From: Ruminococcus flavefaciens
Lineage (GTDB): Bacteria; Bacteroidota; Bacteroidia; Bacteroidales; P3
DNA length: 64,000 bases
Reading direction: 5' to 3'
Assembly: GCA_023667315.1 (NCBI GenBank)
Contig: JAMPAI010000001.1
Location: forward strand, 180,820 to 244,819
Made by a program: the position numbers and the translations under genes. The notes under the pieces were generated by a model. The model had not been told where the DNA came from and searched no databases. It was given only the letters and a program-made list of their open reading frames with translations. This document shows, one piece after another, positions 37,118-44,371 of this stretch (position 1 is the stretch's first letter; every line of letters begins with the position of its first letter).

Positions 37118-38372
37118 TGCCCACTCGCTTGGCTTGGCGTGCGGCTCTTTCGGTGCGGTTAAAGTTGAACGAAACGCCTACACGCAGGGTGTTCTTAAGC
37201 GGGTTCGAGCCCGATATCGTGGAGGTGGGAATCAGGTAGGAGAAATCCAATCCGATCATCTTGTAGCGCAAGCCTACGCCCAAGGTAAAGTATTGGCGGT
37301 AGCCCTTGAGCTTGCTTTCGTGGAAGTAGCCCATGCGGACGGCCACCATTTCGCGCCACCAGTATTCGGCGGCAAGGCTCCACTGTATCTCGCGCATCTC
37401 TTCCTTGAATCCGCCGGGGGCATCGCCGAACGACTGGAAAAGACCCTTCATTACGTTCACATTGTTGTCTTTACCGGAAACGATAACATCTTTTAAGGTA
37501 TCGCCGTTAACAATCTTGTCTCCGTAAATAGGGGGCGTGGGAACGAGCAGTTTATAGGCCTCGGCGTAGAAGCCCACCGAGTTGTAGTCGTCGATATGCC
37601 AGTTGAAACCGATACCTAAGCGCAGGGTGGCGGGCAGGAAGTTCTTCTCGGACTCTTCCGAAAGGTCGGTGGTGTAGCTCATCTTGTTGCCGATATTGGT
37701 GAAGCTCAAGCCGGCGCTCAGGGTTCCGCCCTTGTATTTCTTGCCCAGATCGAAGTCCTGGCAGTAGTACAGGCCGATGTCGGCGGCACCCGCCAGACCG
37801 GCTTTGGTGTCGACCCCGCCCACATATTGGCCCAAGGTAAGGTTGGAGTAGATGAAACGGCCGGTAACGGCAATCGAGAGCACGTCGATCAGCTTGCGCG
37901 AGTAGCTTACGTCGATGGCGAATTCATTGGGCTTGTAAGTCGTACCCGCATCGTTCGGGTTGTTGGTGAAGGTAACCGAACCCATGCTGAAATACAGCAA
38001 TGAGAAACCGATAACGTTGCGTTCGTCCTTGAACTTGTACGCCCCCGAAAGGTAGGCCAGCGACATATCGGGCACTAAGTTGATGAGCCAGGGACTGTAG
38101 GTGAGCGAAAGCCCGAACTGATCCTTCATGAAAGGGTACTTGGCGGCGTTGTAGTGCTGGGAATTGAGGTCGGCCGAGGTGGCCACCCCAACGTCCGCCA
38201 TACCCCCCGAACGGGCGTCGGGCGAAAGCGTAAGGAAAGGCACCGCCGTGGAGATTGGATTGTTTACCTGCCCCGTAGGTTGAACGACGCCGTTGTTGTT
38301 AATCTGTGCATACGAATAAGCGCCGAGGCTCAGGAAAAGCAGGGTAACGACTACCCACGATTGTCTGTGCAT
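37110..38372 (-). CDS. porV: T9SS outer-membrane protein PorV (LptO)
   Basis: 420 residues from the ATG at 38372; the longer frame upstream overlaps the promoter and is not used. The signal peptide ends in AYSYA before QINN. The mature start with FLTLSPDARSGGMADVGVA is typical of PorV, a 14-stranded FadL-like barrel that shuttles T9SS cargo and works with the PorU sortase. The C-terminus shows alternating barrel strands. porU often neighbours porV but is not here. It is the main evidence besides cargo domains that T9SS works in this organism. Confidence 0.93.
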   Translation of the reverse strand: MHRQSWVVVTLLFLSLGAYSYAQINNNGVVQPTGQVNNPISTAVPFLTLSPDARSGGMADVGVATSADLNSQHYNAAKYPFMKDQFGLSLTYSPWLINLVPDMSLAYLSGAYKFKDERNVIGFSLLYFSMGSVTFTNNPNDAGTTYKPNEFAIDVSYSRKLIDVLSIAVTGRFIYSNLTLGQYVGGVDTKAGLAGAADIGLYYCQDFDLGKKYKGGTLSAGLSFTNIGNKMSYTTDLSEESEKNFLPATLRLGIGFNWHIDDYNSVGFYAEAYKLLVPTPPIYGDKIVNGDTLKDVIVSGKDNNVNVMKGLFQSFGDAPGGFKEEMREIQWSLAAEYWWREMVAVRMGYFHESKLKGYRQYFTLGVGLRYKMIGLDFSYLIPTSTISGSNPLKNTLRVGVSFNFNRTERAARQAKRVGNE

Positions 38373-38394
38373 GTCGAAATTTTTTAAAAGCGGA

Positions 38395-38469
38395 CAAAGA
38401 TACTTGCTTTGGTCGAGGCGGAGTATCTTGACCAACGGGCAAAGATAGCATAATCCCTCAAAAAACAAA
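38395..38469 (-). promoter_or_regulatory. porV-ispF promoter region with two -7 boxes
   Basis: On the minus strand, TATCTTTG occurs twice, at 38447-38440 and 38402-38395. The upstream one has a TTTG (38469-38466) 18 bases before it, a good -33. The downstream one lacks a clear -33 and would give a leader of under 20 bases. Confidence 0.55.
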
Positions 38470-38507
38470 GCGGATTATTTGCCGAAAACTTCGTCCGGCA
38501 ATTCCGA

Positions 38508-41222
38508 TCAACCGCACTTGGAATAGCCGCAGGAGGGGCAGGTAAGGCAGCCTTCCTTATAGACAAGGCCGGCTTCGCCACATTCGGGGCATTTGGTCTT
38601 TTCGGCGATGGTTCCGTTGGGAATGTACTTCTTGAGCGCGCGGACCACCCCGTTTTTCCAGGTGTTGATCTGGTCGTCGGAGCCTAACTTAAGCCCGTTG
38701 ATGAGGTCGATGATCTTGGGTAGGTCGGCTCCCTGGCGCAAGATGCTGGAAATCAAGATGGCGTAGTTCCAATACGTTTCGTCGAACGTACGGGAGAGGC
38801 CTTCCCAGTGAACGCCGTAGCCGTCGCGGTCCTTGAATTCGAAGTCGTAGCGGGCGGGCGAGTTCTCATCTTTGCGCACGCGGATAATCTCTCCCTTGTT
38901 TACGAAAGAGGGTAGGGGGAAGTCGTCGGCGCGGCCGGTAAATATCTCGTAAGGACGGCCTTCGTACAGACCCACCACGGCGATCCACTTTTCGTAGTCG
39001 TTCTGAAAACGCACCACGTCGGCCTTCAGCACGTCGGGACGGGTGGGGGCCTTCTTGGCCACTTCGGGTTCCTCTTTCTTCTTGTCGGCCACCAGCACGC
39101 CCGAGCGCGAGCCGTCGCGGTAGATGGTCATGCCCTTGCAGCCGCATTCCCAGGCCGTCTGGTAAATCTGGCTCACCAGTTCCTCCTGGGTCTGGTTGGG
39201 TACGTTTACGGTAACGCTGATGGAGTGGTCGACCCACTTCTGCACCGCACCCTGCATCTTTACCTTGCTCACCCAGTCGATATCGGTGGAAAGCGCCTTG
39301 TAGTAAGGCGACTGGGCGATGATTTCCTGCAACTGATCTTCGGTGTAGGCGTTCAGGTTGGAGGTGTCGAGGCCGGTTATCTTCATCCATTCCAGGAACT
39401 TGGGATGAACCACGGTGTATTCTTCGTAGGAATCGCCCACTTCGTCCACGAAATCCACGTGCACGCCCTTGTCGCCCGGATTAACCTTGCGGCGGCGCTT
39501 GTAGGCCAGCATAAAGGCGGGTTCGATGCCGGAAGTGGTTTGGGTACAGATACTTACACTACCCGTGGGGGCCACGGTAAGCAATGCGATGTTGCGGCGG
39601 CCGTATTTGGCCATGTTCTCGTACAGTTCGGGTTCGGCTTCCTTAAGGCGGTTCACGAACGGGTTGTTGGCCTCGCGCTTGGTGTCGTAGATGGGGAAGG
39701 CGCCGCGTTCCTTGGCCATTTCCACCGAGGAACCGTAGGCGGCCAGTGCCAGGTTCTTGTGTACTTCCACCGAGAAGTTCGTGGCCTCGTCGGTGCCGTA
39801 GCGAAGGCCGAGGGCGGCCAGCATATCGCCTTCGGCGGTAATGCCCAAGCCGGTGCGGCGGCCTTGGCGGCTGCGGTCCTTGATCTTGTCCCAAAGCTCG
39901 TTTTCGGTACGTTTAACGTCTTCGTTCTCAGGGTCTTGGTCTATCTTTTCGAGAATGCGGTCCACGTGTTCGAGCTCCAGGTCGATAATGTCGTCCATAA
40001 AGCGCTGGGCTACACGCACATGCTGGCGGAAAAGCTTCATGTTGAACTTGGCGTCCTTCGTAAAGGGATTTTCCACGTAGCTGTAGAGGTTCAGGGCCAG
40101 CAGACGGCAGCTGTCGTAGGGACAGAGGGGAATTTCGCCGCAGGGGTTGGTCGATACGGTGCGGAAGCCGAGGTCGGCATAGCAGTCGGGCAGGGACTCG
40201 CGGGTAATGGTGTCCCAGAACAATACGCCCGGTTCGGCCGATTTCCATGCGTTGTGGATAATCTTGTTCCAGATCTTGCGGGCATCCACCTTCTTTATAT
40301 ACTGGGGATGGTTGGAGTCGATGGGATATTGCTGGATAAAGGGCGTTCCGTTCACCACGGCCTGCATGAACTCGTCGGTAAGCTTTACCGAAACGTTGGC
40401 GCCGGTTACCTTGCCTTCTTCCAGTTTGGCATCGATAAAGCGTTCGGAATCAGGGTGTTTTATACTGATGCTCAACATCAGGGCGCCACGGCGGCCGTCT
40501 TGGGCCACTTCGCGGGTCGAGTTGGAGTAACGTTCCATAAAGGGCACGATGCCGGTGCTGGTGAGCGCGCTGTTCTTTACGGGACTGCCGGCGGGACGGA
40601 TATGGGAGAGGTCGTGGCCCACGCCGCCGCGGCGCTTCATCAGCTGCACCTGTTCCTCGTCTATCTTCATGATGCCGCCGTAAGAGTCGGAATTGCCCTT
40701 GTTGCCGATCACAAAGCAGTTGGAGAGCGACGAGATCTGGAACTTGTTGCCGATACCGGCCATCGGGCTTCCCTGGGGGATGAGGTAGCGGAAGTCTTTC
40801 ATCAGCTCGTAGGCTTCGTCTTCCGAAACGGGGTTGGGATACCTGCTTTCGATGCGCGCCAGTTCGCGGGCTATGCGGCGGTGCATTTCGTCGGGCGTCT
40901 TTTCGTAGATACGTCCGTCGCTGTCCTTAAGGGCGTACTTGTTCATCCAAACGGTGGCGGCCAAGGCATCTCCCTTAAAGTATTTGGTGGAGGCTTCCAA
41001 AATTTCTTCGTGCGAGAACTCTTTGAGTTCCGCTTCCATCGGCATGTCTTTCCCCGACAAAGTCTGTTCCTTGCTCATATCCAGATTAGCTCTATGTTCC
41101 TTTAATTTTTGGTAAGGGCTGGCCTGAACCGAATCTTTCGGTTCGTTTTCAACTACCATACTGTCGGACTTTTGCGAAAATAACCCGTCCGACCCTCTTC
41201 CGGAGAATAAATCAGCTTGCAT
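38508..41222 (-). CDS. nrdJ: Adenosylcobalamin-dependent (class II) ribonucleotide reductase
   Basis: 904 residues. NrdJ makes deoxyribonucleotides with adenosylcobalamin as radical source, with or without oxygen. The substrate-site stretch FQISSLSNCFVIGN, the radical-site region STNPCGEIPLCPYDSCRL, the APTGSVSICTQTTSGIEPAF loop and the C-terminal zinc-ribbon-like CPECGEAGLVY with CPSCGYSKCG are all present. The N-terminal about 50 residues look non-conserved and the true start may be a later Met. A PduO-type cobalamin adenosyltransferase at 59954-60508 could supply its cofactor. Confidence 0.95.
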   Translation of the reverse strand: MQADLFSGRGSDGLFSQKSDSMVVENEPKDSVQASPYQKLKEHRANLDMSKEQTLSGKDMPMEAELKEFSHEEILEASTKYFKGDALAATVWMNKYALKDSDGRIYEKTPDEMHRRIARELARIESRYPNPVSEDEAYELMKDFRYLIPQGSPMAGIGNKFQISSLSNCFVIGNKGNSDSYGGIMKIDEEQVQLMKRRGGVGHDLSHIRPAGSPVKNSALTSTGIVPFMERYSNSTREVAQDGRRGALMLSISIKHPDSERFIDAKLEEGKVTGANVSVKLTDEFMQAVVNGTPFIQQYPIDSNHPQYIKKVDARKIWNKIIHNAWKSAEPGVLFWDTITRESLPDCYADLGFRTVSTNPCGEIPLCPYDSCRLLALNLYSYVENPFTKDAKFNMKLFRQHVRVAQRFMDDIIDLELEHVDRILEKIDQDPENEDVKRTENELWDKIKDRSRQGRRTGLGITAEGDMLAALGLRYGTDEATNFSVEVHKNLALAAYGSSVEMAKERGAFPIYDTKREANNPFVNRLKEAEPELYENMAKYGRRNIALLTVAPTGSVSICTQTTSGIEPAFMLAYKRRRKVNPGDKGVHVDFVDEVGDSYEEYTVVHPKFLEWMKITGLDTSNLNAYTEDQLQEIIAQSPYYKALSTDIDWVSKVKMQGAVQKWVDHSISVTVNVPNQTQEELVSQIYQTAWECGCKGMTIYRDGSRSGVLVADKKKEEPEVAKKAPTRPDVLKADVVRFQNDYEKWIAVVGLYEGRPYEIFTGRADDFPLPSFVNKGEIIRVRKDENSPARYDFEFKDRDGYGVHWEGLSRTFDETYWNYAILISSILRQGADLPKIIDLINGLKLGSDDQINTWKNGVVRALKKYIPNGTIAEKTKCPECGEAGLVYKEGCLTCPSCGYSKCG

Positions 41223-41293
41223 AAGCTATTAGCGTTAAAGTGTTTACAGTGTGTTGCCCCTTGGAATTCGCAATCCCCTCATGCAACGATATG

Positions 41294-41301
41294 CAAAAGT
41301 A
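41294..41301 (-). promoter_or_regulatory. -7 box of the nrdJ promoter
   Basis: The minus strand reads TACTTTTG at 41301-41294, an exact TAnnTTTG, about 70 bases before the nrdJ start. No -33 TTTG is clear. The leader is too short for a cobalamin riboswitch. Confidence 0.45.
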
Positions 41302-41328
41302 TAGCTTTTCCCTGCGGGGGGATTTGAG

Positions 41329-41440
41329 TTATCCCCAATGTTATAAACAATACCTGTTTGTTACTTTTTTTTGTTTCGTTAATTTATTGATTTTTATCCG
41401 TTTCTATTGTTAAGAACATTTATCAACACTGTGTTGATAA
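41329..41440. promoter_or_regulatory. AT-rich tract with DnaA-box-like sites between nrdJ and the M49 gene
   Basis: TTATCAACA (41420-41428) and its exact reverse complement TGTTGATAA (41432-41440) form a palindrome with a CTG centre. A TTATCCCCA stands at 41329-41337. Between them is a very AT-rich, T-rich tract. These could be DnaA boxes or a site for another dimeric regulator. Confidence 0.35.
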
Positions 41441-41497
41441 CTTGTTGCTTCTTTTCTTGGAAGCGGGCCTTCATCGAGAGGGCTTCGCGGTAAAATG

Positions 41498-41656
41498 GAT
41501 ACTTCGTCTCGGCATAGCCAACCCGAAAGCAGGCTTTCGGTTGTCTCTGCACTCAACTTTGCGTATCTTTGACTTTGTCCAAGATACTTCGTCTCGGCAT
41601 AGCCAACCCGAAAGCAGGCTTTCGGTTGTCTCTGCACTCAACTTTGCGTATCTTTG
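41498..41656 (+). repeat. 74-bp direct repeat carrying a complete promoter
   Basis: Bases 41498-41571 and 41583-41656 are identical over 74 bases, period 85. Each copy ends with the -7 box TATCTTTG (41564-41571, 41649-41656) and has TTG 20 bases upstream (41541-41543, 41626-41628). An inverted repeat CCGAAAGC-AG-GCTTTCGG (41523-41540 in copy 1) abuts the -33. The M49 gene therefore has two tandem identical promoters and two operator-like sites. Confidence 0.92.
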
Positions 41657-41714
41657 TCAGATTGGTCTTGGCCTTGCCTGGGCTTTTGGAAAGGTAACTA
41701 TTAAATATCTCGAT

Positions 41715-43358
41715 ATGAAAAAGGTGATTTTGGGCGTGGCTGCGGGCGCGCTTTTGTTCAGTTCCTGTTGCGACAAGAAAAAGTGCAATCTTGCAGACGA
41801 TGCCGTGGTGAACGGTTACGCCCGCGTGGAACTCAAATCCGATTTGAGCCGCTTCAGCGACCAGGACAGGAAGATGATGGCCTATCTGTGCGATGCGGCC
41901 GAGGTGATGGAAGACATCTATTGGAAAGAGGCCTTTCCCGGCGACCGCAACGAGTTCCTCAACTCCATTCAGGACAAGACCCTTCGCAAGTTCGCCGAAA
42001 TCAACTACGGCCCCTGGGATCGCCTGAACGGCAACATCGCCTTTATGGCCGTGCCCGGTGCCAAAGACGGCATGGACGACAAGCCCCGTGGCGCCTGCTT
42101 CTATCCGGAAGATATGACGGTGGCCGAGTTCGAGGCCTGGAACGACCCCGACAAGGATTCGCACTACACCATGATTGTACGCGACGAGAACGGCAAGCTG
42201 AAGGCCGTCTGGTATCACGACTACTTTAAGGAAGACATCGAGAGGGCGGCGGCCTTGCTTGATTCTGCTGCGGCGCTGGCTTCCGACGAAGGTTTCAAAA
42301 AGTATCTGAGCCTGCGCGCCCGGGCCCTGCGCACCGACGACTATTTCGAGAGCGACCTGGCCTGGATGGACGCCAAGAGCTCCGACATCGATTTCGTGGT
42401 AGGCCCCATCGAAGACTACGAAGACGACCTGTTCGGCTACAAGTCGGCCCACGAGTCCTTCCTCTTGGTAAAGGATCCCGAATGGAGCGCCAAGCTCTCC
42501 AAGTTCGCCGGCATGCTGCCGCAGCTGCAGCGCGAGCTTCCGGTGGATCCCAAGTACAAGAGCGAGATGCCCGGCACCGATTCCGACCTGAACGTGTATG
42601 ACGTGCTGCTGTATCGCGGCGACGGCAACGCCGGGGGCAAGACCATCGCCATCAACCTGCCCAACGACGAACGGGTGCACATTCAGAAAGGCACGCGCAA
42701 GCTCCAGCTCAAGAACGCCATGAAGGCCAAGTTCGACAATATCGTGATTCCCATCGCCGACATCGTGATGAGCCCCGAACAGCGCAAGATGGTGGATTTC
42801 GACTGCTTCTTCGAAGACGTTACCTTCCACGAAGTGGCGCACGGCCTGGGCGTGAAGAACACCATCAACGGCAAGGGCACGGTGCGCGCGGCCTTAAAGG
42901 AAACCTATTCCGCGCTCGAGGAAGCCAAGGCCGACATCATGGGGCTCTACATGGTCGATCAGCTCTATCAGAAGGGCGAGATGAGCGGTTCGGATGTGGA
43001 TAAGAACTACATCACCTTCTTTGCCGGCATCTTCCGCTCGGTGCGTTTCGGCGCCGCCAGCGCGCACGGCAAGGCGAACATGCTCTGCTTCAACTTTATG
43101 AAAGACCACGGTGTGTTTACTCGCGATGCCGAAGGCAAATATACCGTGAACCTGCCCAAGATGAAGGAGGCCACCAAGGCCCTGATGGCGCAGATCCTCA
43201 AATATCAGGCGGAAGGCGACTATGAAGGCGTCCGCCAGTGGATGGCCGAAAAGAGCGTGGTTCCCGCCGACCTGCAGGAAGATCTGGACCGCATTGCCGA
43301 AGCCAATATCGCCAAAGACATTTACTTCGTGCAGGGCAAGTCGGTGCTGGGCCTGTAG
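41715..43358 (+). CDS. M49-like zinc dipeptidyl-peptidase lipoprotein
   Basis: 547 residues from the ATG at 41715. The open frame extends 91 codons further up, but that part is the promoter repeat. The N-terminus is a lipoprotein signal (ALLFSSC before CDKKKC), so the product is membrane-anchored. Its zinc site is His372-Glu-Val-Ala-His376 in FHEVAHGLGVKN, with the second motif Glu402-Glu-Ala-Lys-Ala-Asp407. These parallel HEXXGH and EECRAD of family M49 (dipeptidyl peptidase III), but here the His-Glu motif has the five-residue HEXXH spacing. It probably removes dipeptides from short peptides, complementing the C69 and S9 peptidases of the window. Exact specificity is not predictable. Confidence 0.8.
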   Translation: MKKVILGVAAGALLFSSCCDKKKCNLADDAVVNGYARVELKSDLSRFSDQDRKMMAYLCDAAEVMEDIYWKEAFPGDRNEFLNSIQDKTLRKFAEINYGPWDRLNGNIAFMAVPGAKDGMDDKPRGACFYPEDMTVAEFEAWNDPDKDSHYTMIVRDENGKLKAVWYHDYFKEDIERAAALLDSAAALASDEGFKKYLSLRARALRTDDYFESDLAWMDAKSSDIDFVVGPIEDYEDDLFGYKSAHESFLLVKDPEWSAKLSKFAGMLPQLQRELPVDPKYKSEMPGTDSDLNVYDVLLYRGDGNAGGKTIAINLPNDERVHIQKGTRKLQLKNAMKAKFDNIVIPIADIVMSPEQRKMVDFDCFFEDVTFHEVAHGLGVKNTINGKGTVRAALKETYSALEEAKADIMGLYMVDQLYQKGEMSGSDVDKNYITFFAGIFRSVRFGAASAHGKANMLCFNFMKDHGVFTRDAEGKYTVNLPKMKEATKALMAQILKYQAEGDYEGVRQWMAEKSVVPADLQEDLDRIAEANIAKDIYFVQGKSVLGL

Positions 43359-43367
43359 TTAGCAGCC

Positions 43368-44360
43368 ATGGAGAAAAGAAAGATAGCCGTTATCGGCGGT
43401 GGAAGCTGGGCCACGGCGGTGGCCAAGATCCTGCTGCACAACCACGAGCACCTGTACTGGTGGGTGCGCGAGGAAGAGATCAGGCAGGGTCTGGAGACCG
43501 AAGGGGTGAACCCGATGTACCTTTCGTCGGTGGAATTCCCCGTTTCGCGCATCACGGTAAGCAACGACATCAATGAAATCGCCCGTCAGGCGCAGACCCT
43601 GGTGATTGTGGTTCCCGCCGTGTATCTGCCGGGCGCCCTGCAGGAGCTGGACCCCGAGTTGTTGCGTTCCAAGCTGCTGTGCTCGGCCACCAAGGGCATC
43701 GTGCCCGAGAAGAACCAGGTGGTGTGCGAGTACCTGCGCGACTTCTACGCCGTTCCCGAAGAGAATATGGCGGTGATAAGCGGGCCGTCCCATGCCGAGG
43801 AGATAGCCCTGAACCGGCTTACCTACCTTACGGCGGCCGCGCGCAACGCGGACCTGGCCCAGTATGTGGCGCGCTGCTTCTCTTGCGAGTACGTGAATAC
43901 CCGCTGCAGCGACGACCTCTATGGCATCGAATACGCGGCGGTGCTCAAGAACGTGTATGCGCTGGCCGTAGGCATCGCCAAGGGATTGGGCTACGGCGAC
44001 AATTTCGTAGCCGTGCTGGTAAGCAGCGCCGCCGACGAGATGAAGCGTTTCCTGCAGCTGATCCACGACATAGACCGCAACCTGCATTCGGCGCCTTACC
44101 TGGGCGACCTGCTGGTAACGGCCTATTCCCAGTTCAGCCGCAACCGCACCTTCGGCAACATGATAGGGCAGGGCTATTCGGTAAGGTCGGCCAAGCTGGA
44201 GATGAAGATGGTGGCCGAAGGCTATTACGCGGCCGGAAGCCTGCACGAGGTGAAGGCCAACTTCGATATCAGGATGCCCGTTTTCGAGGCGGTTCACGCC
44301 GTGTTGTATCAAAACAAATCGCCCCGGCAGGTATATAGGAAACTGTCGGATTTACTGTAG
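43368..44360 (+). CDS. gpsA: NAD(P)-dependent glycerol-3-phosphate dehydrogenase
   Basis: 330 residues. GpsA reduces dihydroxyacetone phosphate to sn-glycerol 3-phosphate for phospholipid synthesis. The Rossmann loop IAVIGGGSWATAVAKIL, SATKGIVPEKN, the GPSHAEEIAL motif, the catalytic Lys in EYAAVLKNVYALAVGIAKGL and the substrate-binding SRNRTFG region are present. It lies nine bases after the M49 gene and 11 before the nuclease gene, so the three probably share the duplicated promoter. Confidence 0.95.
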   Translation: MEKRKIAVIGGGSWATAVAKILLHNHEHLYWWVREEEIRQGLETEGVNPMYLSSVEFPVSRITVSNDINEIARQAQTLVIVVPAVYLPGALQELDPELLRSKLLCSATKGIVPEKNQVVCEYLRDFYAVPEENMAVISGPSHAEEIALNRLTYLTAAARNADLAQYVARCFSCEYVNTRCSDDLYGIEYAAVLKNVYALAVGIAKGLGYGDNFVAVLVSSAADEMKRFLQLIHDIDRNLHSAPYLGDLLVTAYSQFSRNRTFGNMIGQGYSVRSAKLEMKMVAEGYYAAGSLHEVKANFDIRMPVFEAVHAVLYQNKSPRQVYRKLSDLL

Positions 44361-44371
44361 ATTTTACGAAG

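Noticed and set aside
41222-41294. Cobalamin riboswitch before nrdJ
   Set aside because: The leader is only about 65 bases and lacks a B12-box-like sequence.
41410-41637. 75-codon minus-strand frame and the 91-codon upstream extension of the M49 frame
   Set aside because: Both are translations of the 74-bp promoter duplication; the lipoprotein signal fixes the real start at 41715.
41223-41714. Chromosomal replication origin
   Set aside because: Only three box-like sites, none matching TTATCCACA exactly, no dnaA or gidA nearby, and no long-range strand switch. Kept only as a low-interest finding.
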